From Sipunculus nudus (taxonomy: Eukaryota; Annelida; Sipuncula; Golfingiida; Sipunculidae), in contig CM049309.1 in the NCBI GenBank assembly GCA_026874595.1, positions 94,446,723-94,510,722 of the forward strand: a stretch of DNA of 64,000 bases, in the 5' to 3' direction. Below, in pieces: positions 14,901 to 25,592 of the stretch. The number at the start of each line of letters is the position of its first letter. Positions within the stretch are counted from its first letter, which is position 1. A program made the position numbers and the translations under genes. The notes beneath the pieces were generated by a model. The model did no database searches and was not told the origin of the DNA. It saw only the letters and a program-made list of their open reading frames with translations.

Positions 14901-15340
14901 TGCTCGTTTTGGCCTCTGTTTTCTTTGAGTGGGTTCGTGCTCGTCCTGGCATCTGTTCTCTTTGAGTGGGTTCGTGCTCGTCCTGGCATCTGTTCTCTTT
15001 GAGTTGGTTCGTGCTCTTCCTGGCCTCTGTTCTCTTTGAGTGGGTTCGTGCTCGTCCTGGCCTCTGTTCTCTTTGAGTGTGTTCGTGCGCGTCCTGGCAT
15101 CTGTTCTCTTTGAGTGGGTTCGTGCTCGTTTTGGCCTCTGTTTTCTTTGAGTGGGTTCGTGCTCGTCCTGGTCTCTGTTCTCTTTGAGTGGGTTCGTGCG
15201 CGTCCTGGCATCTGTTTTCTTTGAGTGGGTTCGTGCTCGTCCTGGCATCTGTTCTCTTTGAGTTGGTTCGTGCTCTTCCTGGCCTCTGTTCTCTTTGAGT
15301 GGGTTCGTGCTCGTTCTGGCATCTGTTCTCTCTGGACAAA
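11940..15340 (-). repeat. 37-bp minisatellite, about 90 copies
   Basis: A GC-rich tandem array with a 37-bp period; on the plus strand the unit reads CCTGGCCTCTGTTCTCTTTG then AGTGGGTTCGTGCTCGT. The consensus unit contains no TAA, TAG or TGA on the minus strand. As 37 is not a multiple of 3, translation there cycles through all three phases and gives a 37-residue superperiod, rich in Arg, Lys, Glu, Thr, Gln and Pro. Segments of about 959 bp are duplicated inside the array: for example the block ending at 12443 recurs ending at 13402. Single-base indels and a few stop-creating changes (GAATAG, near 14620) break the frame in places. Confidence 0.95.
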
Positions 15341-15427
15341 TAAATCACTGGGGAACGATTGTGACGTGCCTGAAGAAAAGCAAATCAAGACGACAAAAGT
15401 GCCCAGCATCATGAGACTCGCGTTCAT
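14621..15427 (-). CDS. Putative secreted repeat protein (signal peptide plus 37-bp array)
   Basis: A 268-codon minus-strand ORF. Residues 1 to about 23 have the form of a signal peptide: Met, a short polar stretch, the hydrophobic core LMMLGTFVVLICF, then small residues (SSGTSQ) suitable for cleavage. The rest, from about residue 32, is a low-complexity basic repeat of 37 residues containing pieces such as RARTHSKRTEAR and NPLKENRGQDEHEPTQREQ, encoded by the 37-bp minisatellite. The signal sequence lies outside the array, in unique DNA at 15349-15427, so it is not a by-product of the repeat. A possible splice acceptor (TATTTTACAG on the minus strand) lies about 20 bases upstream of the ATG. 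The frame ends at 14621 at a unit mutated to GAATAG, while the array itself runs 2.7 kb further; splicing or polymorphic copy number could extend it. I recognise no family. Secreted proteins with repetitive low-complexity domains are common among molluscan shell-matrix and mucus proteins, but assigning it there is speculation, and a chance ORF remains possible. Confidence 0.45.
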   Translation of the reverse strand: MNASLMMLGTFVVLICFSSGTSQSFPSDLFVQREQMPERARTHSKRTEARKSTNQLKENRCQDEHEPTQRKQMPGRARTHSKRTETRTSTNPLKENRGQNEHEPTQREQMPGRARTHSKRTEARTSTNPLKENRGQEEHEPTQREQMPGRARTHSKRTDARTSTNPLKENRGQNEHEPTQREQMPGRHEPTQRKQRPGRASIHSKRIEVRTRMKPLKENRCQDEHEPTQRKQMPKRARTHSKRTDARTRTNPLKENRGQDEHQSTQRE

Positions 15428-16142
15428 ACATGTCGATGCAGCTGTAAAATACTGTATATATTACAAAAAAGCCTATTTGCAAGGAACTTGCTAGGGACAG
15501 TTTAGCTAATTTTTTTACAGAGATAAAAATTTAGGGTTTGTTATTGATGAATATCATGTATAATAATTAAAATTTGATTTAAATAACCAAAAAGCCCGTG
15601 TCAAGGGAGAACAATTACTTATAGACGGCTATGACGACGTTACCATTTATAAATCTAGAGTACATAACTTTTCACGCCAACCTCCCTTGGTCTTAATTCT
15701 GTGGTATTGGGGCGCATAATTACCTCAGGACTGAAAACACAAAAGACCAGGAAGACAGTGAGACTGAACAGCTGCCGTAATACGGGCACTTTCTGTAGTA
15801 CTGCATAATCCTGCACGTAATACGTGCACTCTCCGTAGTAATGCATAATCCTGCACGTAATATGTGCACTCTCCGTAGTAATGCATTATCTTTTGTCACT
15901 TATTTGACAGGAAGAGAATGAAATAAAGCAGGATTAATATGTTGTCAGACTTATTTCCTCATGTTACGTGACAAGAGTACATATAAGTAACATAGCTAGT
16001 GGGCTTTTGCGGAAATTTCCCCATGAGCTCGACTCTCACGCTATGCAATTTTATAACACGTCTTTATTCTGTTGATTCAGGTACAAGTGTTCATTCACAG
16101 TGCGGAATCGTGACACAATGCTTTTATATATTATTCATACAG
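15428..16142. other. Spacer or intron before the LDLa exons
   Basis: No coding exon was recognised. If the receptor gene on the plus strand starts further left, this is part of its intron. It ends in the acceptor TTATTCATACAG at 16131-16142. Confidence 0.45.
15776..15893. repeat. About 44-bp tandem repeat, 2.6 copies
   Basis: The unit CACGTAATACGTGCACTCTC followed by CGTAGTAATGCATAATCCTG is repeated with small changes. No function is evident. Confidence 0.8.
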
Positions 16143-16265
16143 GCTGTGATCCCTGGGAGTTTCAATGCCGGTCTGGGGAGTGTGTCCGAAGCAGTGAACG
16201 CTGTAATGGGATTCAATTTTGTTCCGACGGAAGTGACGAAAAAGAGTGCCCAAAATCCGAATCGG
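16143..16265 (+). CDS. LDLRAD3: LDLRAD3-like receptor, exon with LDL-receptor class A module 1
   Basis: An internal exon of 123 nt with acceptor ATTCATACAG before it and donor GTATGG after it; it begins and ends in phase 1, as class A module exons usually do. It encodes one complete LDL-receptor class A domain. The six cysteine codons are at 16145, 16166, 16181, 16202, 16220 and 16247, and the calcium-site signature is SDGSDEKEC. The residue just before the fifth cysteine is Phe instead of the usual Asp, so one calcium ligand appears to be missing. Class A modules are extracellular and bind ligands. Similarity of the DEKECPK region, together with the PPxY tail encoded downstream, suggests LDLRAD3. 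Exons for the signal peptide and any earlier modules are not visible. Domain call is firm; orthology is moderate. Confidence 0.8.
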
Positions 16266-16534
16266 GTATGGATGAAATATTTTGGTTGTATCACTTTGTT
16301 GTAATTTTTTATATCTTTCGAGCTGGTGATATTGTAAGTTTGCGAGTAAACTGGATGTATATAGCCGAACTCTTTGGGAAATAACAAAATAATTTTAGAA
16401 CTGCAAAGCCTCATGCAGGATAAATATATCCAAGGCACAAAGGTAGAAATATATCATTTGTTTTATATGCTAGAGGGACTATAATTTGAATGGCATAATT
16501 TATGATCCCGCTTTGTTTTCTTGTTTTGCTTAAG

Positions 16535-16663
16535 TGACCAAGACGCCATGTTTTGCTGGCCGCTTCAGGTGTGATAGTGGGCGATGTGTGTACAACAGAT
16601 GGCGCTGCGATCAGCACAATGACTGTGGAGATAATTCTGACGAGATAGGATGCCCTACCGCAG
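16535..16663 (+). CDS. LDLRAD3: LDLRAD3-like receptor, exon with LDL-receptor class A module 2
   Basis: A 129-nt exon, phase 1 at both ends, flanked by acceptor TTGTTTTGCTTAAG and donor GTAACG. Joining it to the preceding exon creates a GTG (Val) codon and keeps the frame. It encodes a second complete class A domain. The cysteine codons at 16549, 16570, 16585, 16606, 16624 and 16651 have exactly the same spacing as in module 1. The calcium-site residues look intact here ([16 protein letters not shown]), unlike module 1. It is separated from module 1 by a 269-bp intron and from the membrane exon by an 824-bp intron. In the vertebrate relative there are three class A modules; only two are seen in this window, so one may lie upstream or be absent. 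Confidence 0.82.
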
Positions 16664-17487
16664 GTAACGCATTCAATAGTGGACACTATTTGCAACAAAT
16701 TCACTATGATTGGAATAATGTGAAGTGTATACTACGTAGATCTTCGCCAAATTGTGATCATCATTGTAGCTTCTGCCAGAGAAAGAGATTAAGGACATCA
16801 GAAGAAACGTTATACAAGTTTCATTACAGTTAAATGGAAAGCATATACAAATCAATCTGCCAATATCTATTTTTAACATAAAAAATATGAATTTTGGAAA
16901 AATACGTAAAATTACGTCTTTTAGTGCTAATAATTGTGTATGCGTTATATTTGGTCCCTTTAGCATCAAGAATTAATTCAACATTCCATCTGTCTGTACT
17001 GAGACTTGAGCATTACCCTTGAGCATGCAGTGTTTCGGATGTAATGCATTTTGTGTCAGCTTACGATCAAGTTCATTATCGTCTTCACGGCCATAACAAA
17101 TGTTCTGTCAGTTCATTAGGGATGCAAGATCTGTTGGTTCTGAAACAGTTAACTCCTCTTTATTTTTCGATCGGTGTCAAGGTACTTGATTTAGTAGGCT
17201 TTGGGATAGTTTCAGCTAGAACCTTCATTCCCACATACATATGGAAACACGTGTTTTACAGAAAACACTTGTTTTAGCGGAGAGTGTCCATCCAGTTTGG
17301 GCTAGCCCAGGACATCGCCTGACCATTTATGTCTTCACTGAATAGACTACATGTGCTGTTTACATAAAATAGTGCTTTCGCGCCCATTGCACTGAAGTCT
17401 TCTGAGATTAAACCTTCGGTACTTGTTAAGTTATAGAACATCTTTATTCATTAGCAGTGCTCTAAATCTACATGCATTTCTTTTTAG

Positions 17488-18701
17488 TGGGAAGTACCGG
17501 GCTGACTGGTGGCGCCATCACTGGGATCAGTATAGCAGCGGCAGCACTGGTTCTCATCTTCATCATTAAGATCGCCTTTCTGTACTTCAAAAACAAGAAC
17601 GTGAGAGACCCGCCTCCCGCCCCCTCCTGCTCCACGATCTCCCAGGTGGCCACTGGGCCGGCAGACTTCGCTAACCCGAGAGATCTTCTGGACAGGGAGC
17701 CTCCGCCCATGTACTCCTCGGACATGAACATTCCCGCGATTGTAGAGTCCGGGGAGACTCCCCTGTCGATCCCACCACCACTGTATTCCTCCCAACCTCG
17801 GTTACATACCGCCCAGCTGAGAGAGCCGCCACCTCGGTACACGTCAACGGAAAGAATCACGGTCAATAATCACAGTAATACTGTAATCGACTTACAAAAC
17901 GGGTTGGGTAGTCCGACGCACAGGACTTCGGTTGTGAACATGGAGAACCAACAGTATACAGTCGTTGGCGAAAAGGTCAGTTTGACCAGCCAATCATGTG
18001 ATGACATAGCGCGCCCTCCACGACCTAACTCTAGCAGTGCTTTTGTTGAAGACATACGACGAAATTCAAAGTTTTATAGTTGTCCTGATATAAAAGGAAA
18101 TGAAGAAATGTCCGTCAGTGTCTATAATTACAGCTCAGGAGTGGACGGGGGACTACGAGATGACAGTGTTGGTAGGAACAGTGTTGGAGAAATTCAGCGC
18201 CCATTGCCACACTTGGCTCCACGCCCTCTGTCGTCAGTTCGCGACAAGGAGGACGCAGACCTCCACCACAAGTCACCTATTACACCTGCGGGTGCACGCT
18301 CAAAAGGATTACCTCCCAGACCCCGGGACAAGTTCCCGCGTCCACACAAAACGAAAGGCGCTTTACGCGGGGTGTCAGGGATTAATAAACACCACAAAAA
18401 ACAGCCTAGTCTAGAACCTCCTGTAGTCGTGTCTTCTTACCCTTCTGGAAACGCAACTGTCAGTCACAAACGCCCCAGGCCTGTAAACATTCAAAGCTGT
18501 TCCGAGGGTAGTTTACACAGCAAAGGTTCCCTCAATACTTCGGAAGTCTCACATACGGGTGCTGGTGCACGTGATCCGACGTGCCAGGAACTACTACTGA
18601 CTGACCAAAGCTTGTCACAAAGTCTGACTGACCTCCCGCAGTTGACTGCAAGCCGGGGCATTAAGGGCTCACTAAGTAGTATTAATACATGGAACTGCTG
18701 A
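17488..18701 (+). CDS. LDLRAD3: LDLRAD3-like receptor, last coding exon: TM segment and PPxY tail
   Basis: The acceptor CATTTCTTTTTAG precedes this exon; phase 1 entry joins to the previous exon as Val, and the stop is TGA at 18699-18701. A short juxtamembrane GSTGLTGG is followed by one hydrophobic helix (about 17505-17590, ISIAAAALVLIFIIKIAFLY) and a basic stop-transfer stretch KNKN. The remaining ~365 residues are cytoplasmic and lack a catalytic domain. Three PPxY motifs, the ligands of WW domains in Nedd4-family ubiquitin ligases, are encoded at 17703 (PPMY), 17775 (PPLY) and 17829 (PPRY). Later proline-rich pieces such as LPPRPRDKFPRP could bind SH3 domains. LDLRAD3 of vertebrates combines class A modules, one TM helix and PPxY motifs that recruit Itch; this protein fits, but its tail seems longer than I recall for that family, and LDLRAD4/PMEPA1-type proteins are an alternative. 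The ORF is single-exon and intact. Confidence 0.8.
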
Positions 18702-18811
18702 CTGTATCGAGAAGTGGTGACGTGCAGGGAAATAACTGTGATGCCTCTTGCACACCAGCAGATCGTCGCCTGAGTGTCGTTTTTACTAGAGTCATTATAT
18801 TGGAAAGGAGA

Positions 18812-18817
18812 AATAAA
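18812..18817 (+). terminator. Candidate polyadenylation signal AATAAA
   Basis: AATAAA lies 111 bases after the stop codon of the LDLRAD3-like gene on the same strand. It is the first canonical hexamer I found downstream, so it is a plausible 3' end signal, but a longer 3'UTR cannot be excluded. Confidence 0.5.
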
Positions 18818-20860
18818 ACAAAAGGAATGGTTTATAGTCAGTATTGGTTAAGAATTCAGCGATGAAATACACTTTTACCATCGGAGCTGCTGTTAAAATT
18901 CGTTAACAGTATGGTTTATAATCGTATATACTGCCGACTCAATGCTCACTTCACGTTCACTCGGAGAGGAAACACTCATCTGTAAACTATGCATACTCGA
19001 TACTTGTCTATACCCAGGTATTGAGATGTGTTGCTCCTGTCAGAGGTATAAACTGTTCTTGTACTCTCTCTTGCATTATCAGATGTCGTCCATAAAAAGC
19101 ATCATAATACATATTTATTTGTAATGACTAAATTGTCACGAATTATGGTTACTATATTAAAAGTTTATCTTGAGATCAACAGATATGATATTCGGGGGAA
19201 ACTTTTGTTGTGCACGTGATCACCTCCGTGCTACGTCTGATGTCAAATTTTGTAGCATTCATTAATCTACACATGCGACTTAGAATGTGTTCAAAGAATG
19301 AATGATACTTTTACAAATTAAAACTATGTACTACCAGCATTGTATCGTGGTATTTACTTGGCAAATATTCACTTCATTTTTCTCTGTGGAACACAGGAGT
19401 CCTCGTTACTTTTTGATTCATGCAGTCCAACGGATATTTTACTAATACAGCATCAGTAGTCAGGGACACCACCAGCTGAAGCAATCAGGTATGGGAGATG
19501 GCCAAGAGAAATTTCCTGAAAATGGGTCGGGATCAAGTTTTTTTTGCTAGAATCAAATGAATGAGGTAACATTCCTGAAAAAAAGTGAAATGAGAAAATC
19601 TGCTTCCCGAAGTCGGGACATTTCCTGAAAATTCTAATCCTGATCAATTTGCACTCTAGAAAATTCATCCGCCTTTTCAGACCTCTTTTTGGATCAAAAT
19701 AGAAACCCAGCCTGGCTGGAGCTTATGTATTATTTTCCCAGACTGTTTCTTTCCTTCGGCTCAGAGCTAAAGTTATCACCTGAAAGCAGCGCACCATGGG
19801 CAACTGTCCTACCTGTCCTATCATCTCTACCTTAAGCATCTGAGCATTTATGTGAATACAACGTAGTTATATAAAACAGATTTTTCTCTTTATGACTTTA
19901 CATGCTGCTGGGTTATATGTGCCCCTAGGCCAGTAAACTGTCTACTGTTAAGGGCTCCATCCCCTATGGTCCTATTGAAGTTATTTTTTCCATTTTCATT
20001 TTCTACTAAACTATCAACAGGGATGACCCGTCTCCGTATCTTGGCTTCCTTTATTATTACAAATAATAAGAACTATACTGAACGAGGTCCATGCTATGCC
20101 GATACATATATAACGGTCAAATGAAGATCAATACAAGAATTATAACGCATGCAAATTTCTAAATGAGGGTACCATTCTTTATTGATCGTTTGTGTGTGTA
20201 CTAAATTGTGGCATATAGAATGGTTAAATAAGAGTAAACAGAGAACCACTGAAACCCTTTTAATCGTCTGGTGCTGGATATACATTCTCTGGTCAGTCTG
20301 GTATAAACACAAATTGCATACACCTGAAGGTTTAAACGTATTCAAATGTCATTGGTACAAAAAACATGGTAAAGAATGGTAAGGTACAGTATACAAGTTG
20401 CCTTTTTCAGGGTACAGATAAGCTGAATATCTGAGACACATTTGTTCAGCCTCCGTAAGTTTTAAACATAAACCCCAAATGCGTGAACAGGCCTATATAA
20501 GGCTATAAATAGTTTTAAAAATCAGTAGCAGAGGACCATTTTTACATTTAATTTCAAATTATCGATGAACATTTTATACGATCAGGGAACAAAGAGGGGA
20601 TAATAACAGGACTGTTTTGCTAAACGCGTAAAACGCATATCATAACAAAACAAATGTTGTCGATATTGCGAGCGGCTGGAGTTCAAGAACGGTAAATTTC
20701 CATTGAAAAGATAAATACATTTCAAAATTTTAATGCGGGGTACAACATGATTGTTCTGTGTATATGTGTATGCGAGTTTCACACATAGGTTGCCTTAACT
20801 GTAGGGTTCTAAGCAATCTAGACATTTCTTAGCATCGCAGATGCCATAGTATTCCCAGAC
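18818..20860. other. AT-rich intergenic sequence
   Basis: No recognisable exon, RNA gene or repeat family was seen. Short ORFs (for example 19453-19668 minus and 20182-20382 plus) look random. A C-run begins at about 20867. Confidence 0.5.
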
Positions 20861-22470
20861 AATTACCCCCCCCCCCCCTTTTCGAAAAAGGCCTTTATCT
20901 TAGGCAAACCACCAAGATTTCTTCATGTGTGACATTCAAAACTAAGGTCAAGGTCACTAGTCTCTTTCAAGAACTTCCTACATTTTTCATTTTCTGTCAC
21001 ATCTATCGACTTCAGAATCAAAATTTTTCACCAAATATGGGAATATTCAAGGTCAATGCCACTCAAACGGCCAAGGTTATGACCCCAATTTAAATATACC
21101 TCATTCCATAACCTTTATCTATGTTTAGGCATAATATGAAAAAAATATGTCCATATGTTTTTTACTTAATATGTTTTCAGTACTGTCAAGTGGAAATGAT
21201 GGAGGTATTAGAAGAAGCGAAAACAAGGAAGGGACAAAAAGTGGCGCCACGTGTCTTCCGCAGAAGACAAAGCTATCCAAGATCTTTGGTCAATTTGATT
21301 TTTGAACCAATCCATTTATATATCCGCTATTGATATATTTAAGATGTAATGTGATTTTAAGCAAATATAAAAATATTCATGGTCAAGGCCACTCTCAAAT
21401 AAAATATACTTCATCCCATAACATATATCTATGTTTATGCATAATATGAAAGAAATCTTGTCTATTGGTTTTTGACATAATGCTCACAGTGTTGGCAAAA
21501 GGCAATCATGGGGGTATTAAAAGTCGCGAAAACAAGACAAGGCCTACAGGCCTAATGCCAACCTGTGCAATGGGACATACACTAGGTATAATGCTGGACC
21601 ATTACTTTTCAAGTACATGTGTAACATGTATATGAACATGGAAGTAATAAATATTTTGAACAAGAACCAATTACACAAACATCACTGCTAAAATTCTGGC
21701 ATGGGTGCACACAACACAAAAATGATTGTAGCTGGTACCACCAGTCTTGTATATGTAATCATATGCCAAATATCAGGCTGATAGATCAAACCTCTCCTGA
21801 GAAAAAAGCAGGGACAAACACTGTGCAAAAATTATTGTAGGTGGCACCACCAAACTCTTGACCCGTTGCATAATGTGACACATTTGTCAGTCTGCCAAAG
21901 GTATGATTAAATCCAGGCTGACCTTTGGCGCCAAATCTGATGCAGTGGGCAGTCTGCTAAAGCTATTAATAGAATGCAGCTAAAGCACTGAGTGACCTAT
22001 ACCTGGCTGCACTGAATGAACTCTTGCCCTGTTGCCTAATCTGATACAGTTGACAGCCTAACAAAGCTATAAATAAATCTAAGCTGCCTTTGGCTGTTGC
22101 CAAATCTGTAATAGTTGGCAGTCTGCCAAGCTATTTATAGATACAGACACAATCTTGGCCTGTTGGAAAATATGTTTACACATACTGAAAAACTTTGGCT
22201 AAAATGGTTTTTTTTTTCAAGCTGATGCTTCATAAGGTTTTTTTTATGAAAATGTTTAGAAATATTAAAGATGCAGTCCTTTCATTTTAAATTCTAATTA
22301 TTGTGCCAAAAATCATTTAAGTTAACTTGAACAAAGGTCACCTATGAATCATTTTTGCGCAATGTTACATAAATTGGAACAACAGTTTTGCAGAAAGGGA
22401 CTATTGCAGCCATCAATTTGAAATAGGCTTACTTGTGGCCTCAAGACTTTAAGCTTTCTATAACTAACAG
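20861..22470. repeat. Diverged dispersed-repeat mosaic
   Basis: Contains a fragment (about 20990-21560) related to 31560-32100, recognisable by 'CAAGGTCAAGGCCACT'-type and GGCGCCAC segments. At 21541 there is a CTACAGGCCTAATGC start motif that recurs at 57755. From 21840 to 22460 there are diverged tandem copies of a unit containing GGCAGTCTGCCAAAGC; 22140-22460 is a paralogue of 24720-25015. No coding potential was seen. Confidence 0.7.
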
Positions 22471-24138
22471 AGGATGAATGGGTCATGACGCTCAGCTGAC
22501 TGGGAAGACATTCGCAAAAGGAAATTTTATCATCTGAATGGTAGTATATACCCATTCAACTGAAGCATCAAACAGATTAACCAACAGGCCAAGATTATGT
22601 CTGTATTTCCCGTTAACTTTAAAAAAAATACAGGTGGCTCCACCAGTCTGCAAAAACTAATAAAAACACTTAATGGTCAATATCCATGTAAAGATACTTC
22701 AACTTTTGTAATAAAATTTCCATTATTCTGAGGGATACTTCGGAGTCCTATAGCGTGGATATGGGTAACAGAGACCTAATTTCAGGTGTCCACAGACACT
22801 TTTCATGGGCCTCCTTTCATGACAAGAATGAAGATTCTAGGTCCAGTTGTTACAATTTGTGCAATGTTAACAGATGACAGCATCCTTAAAGGTCTCAAAA
22901 ATAGAGAAAAAAATCTGAAAAACTGAATTAAATATAGGTGGCACCACCAGTCTGCAGAAACTGATGAAACACTCCGTAATCAATATCCATGCAAAGAATC
23001 ATGGTGATCTCTGCATTAGTTGTTCAGATACTTCAGCTTTTGTAACAAATTGTCCATTATTCTGAGGGATACTTCGGAGTCCTATAGCTAGAAGAATATG
23101 GGAAACAGACCTAATTTCAGGTTTCCACAGACACTTTTCATGGGCCTCCTTGCATGACAAGAATGAAGATTCTAGGTCCAGTTGTTACGATTTGTACCCT
23201 GTTGACAGATAACCACATCTTTAAAGGTCTCAAAATAGAGAAAAAAATTCGTAAAAATTTGTAAAAAAATAGAGGTGGCGCATCCAGTCTACAGAAAGTG
23301 ATTGAACACCTCATGGTCAATATGTGTGCCAAAAATCATGACCATCAGTGTTGAAGTTATTGAGAAACTGCAGTTTTTGTATCAAATTTGTCATTATTCT
23401 GGGGGGGGGGGGGTATTTTGGAGCCATACAGCTTAAAGGATATGGGTAAGAAAGACCTAATTTCAGGTTTCCATGGACACTTTTCATGGGTCTCCCTGTG
23501 TGTTAAGAATGAAGATTCTAGGTCCAGTTGTTATAATTTGTGCCCTGTTAACCAATGTTTATATCTTTTAAGGTATCAAAAATAGAGAAAAAAAATTCGT
23601 AAAAAAAAAAAAACGAACAAATACAGGTGATGCCATCAGTCTGCAGAAACTGATGAAACACTCCATGATCAATATCCACGCAAACAATTATGGTGATCTC
23701 TGCATTAGTTGTTCAGATACTTCAGCTTTTGTAACAAATTTTCCATTATTCTGAGCTGTACTTTGGAGTGCCATAGCTCAAAGGATATGGGTAACAGGGA
23801 CTTAATTTCAGGTTTCCATTGAGACTTTTCATGGGTCTCCCTGTGTGTCAAGAATGAAGAATTTATTGTCCAGTCTTGTGCTCTGTTAACAGATTTTCAC
23901 ATTTTTAAAGGTCTCAAAAATAGAGAAAACAATTCGTAAAAAATTGAAAAATATAGGTGGCGCCACCAGTCTATAGAAACTGATGAATCATCTCATGATC
24001 AATATGTATGCCAAAAATCATGACCATCAGGGATGTAGTTAATGAGATATTGAAGTTTTTGTATGAAATTTTTTACTATTCGGGGGGGGGGGGGTTATTC
24101 TGGGGCCCCATAGTTCGAAGGATATGGGTAACAGAGTG
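22471..24138 (+). mobile_element. Hairpin-tail family element, 3'-truncated, with five internal repeats
   Basis: The left end (GGGTCATGACGCTCAGCTGA at 22480-22499) matches the left end of the complete copy at 46163. Inside are five tandem units of about 330-345 bp, each starting with AGGTGG..CCACCAGTCT and including CTTCAGCTTTTGTA and GGTTTCCA segments. The element breaks off at about 24138 within GGATATGGGTAACAGAG, where the complete copy at 46163 continues to a hairpin tail. It is non-autonomous, with no ORF. G-runs at 23400 and 24082 lie inside two units. Confidence 0.7.
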
Positions 24139-25592
24139 AACTTTTGACCTGTACCTGGCTGCGCTGAGTGAACTCTTGACCTGTTGCATAATTTGACACA
24201 GTTGGCAGTCTGCCAAAGCTATAAATAGATCCAGGCTGAACTTTGGTGCCAAATCTGATGCAGTGGGCAGTCTGCCAATGCTATAAATACAATGCAGCTA
24301 CTGCACTGAGTGAACTCCTGACCTATACCTGGCTGCACTGAGTGAACTCTTGACCTGTTGCCTAATCTGATACAGTTGGCAGTCTGCCAAAGCTATAAAT
24401 AAATCCAAACTAACCTTTGGCCTGTTGCCAAATCTGAAATAGTAGCCACACCTTTGCATAAGCTCTCAGATTGGCTCCACATGCAGCCCTGAGGGGTATG
24501 ACAAACAGGAAGTGATCACTTGATACTCATGAGGTGATCACATGCAACCTATGAGATGATCACAAGGTGCCCATGAGGTGTTCACATGTCACCCATGAGG
24601 TGATCACATGCCTTGTGCTTGGCTGCATTGACTAAACTCTTGACCTATATCTGGCTGCACTGAATGAACTCTTGATCTGTTGCCAAATCTGGAACAGTTG
24701 GCAGTTTCTCAACCTATTTAAAGATACAGACACAATCTTGACCTGTTGGTAAATCTGTCCACACACACTGAAAGACTTTGGCTAAATTGCTTTTTTTTTC
24801 AAGCTGACATATTCATAAACTTTTTATCAAAATATCTAGAATAATAAAAGATGCAGTCCTTTCATTGTTTAAGGTTTAATAGTTCTGCCAAAAATCATTC
24901 AAGTAAACTCAATTATACAGAAAATATAATTGAAACAATAATTTTGTAGAAGAACACTATTGCAGTCCTCAGTTTGAAATAGACATAATAATGGCCATAA
25001 GACCAATTTAAGCTTAACAAGACTCAACCAAAAATCAACAAACTCAATTTACTCTGATATGATTAAAAGAACCATGTCCTAGGATAATTCTTTTGAAAAA
25101 TTGAACAATTCAACTTGACAGTTTCATCACAAACATTTTAAGCTGAAAGAGGCTAAAATTATGAGTTGTTTTTTGCCCATAAAAAACAGGTCAATGTAGG
25201 TGGCACCATGACATCTGAAACTTCAAATATGAGTCATGTGACCAACATTTGCACAATACTTGGTAATTCTAGCTTCTGTCATTTCTGAGATAGCTATATC
25301 AGTATGCTTACTTGGCCAAATGCTAAGTTTAAATTTGTGTAACTCTGCTAAAATTCATCAAATGCAATCCATTTGAACAAACTTGAGAGGGCATGCCTCT
25401 GGGATCATATCTGTAAAATATTGAACTTGGCTGGACCGTTTACAAGAAGAAGACCTTTAAAGGTATTTTTTAGCTTTTTTCCTATAAAATCTAAGAACAT
25501 GCAGATAGTAAAAATATTAGCTGAATCCAACATTTGATATGTGACAGATTATTGCATAAAATCTGGGGATGGCAGCTCCTGCTATTCCTGAA
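24139..25592. repeat. Diverged repeats flanking the truncated element
   Basis: 24139-24470 and 24640-24760 are further diverged copies of the GGCAGTCTGCCAAAGC repeat seen before 22470, and 24720-25015 parallels 22140-22460. The element ending at 24138 therefore appears inserted between paralogous segments. No coding sequence was recognised. Confidence 0.6.
24510..24612. repeat. 22-bp TGATCA-containing tandem repeat
   Basis: TGATCA or a one-base variant recurs at 24512, 24535, 24557, 24579 and 24601, with CCATGAGGTGATCACATG as the typical context. The period is about 22 bp. Confidence 0.8.
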
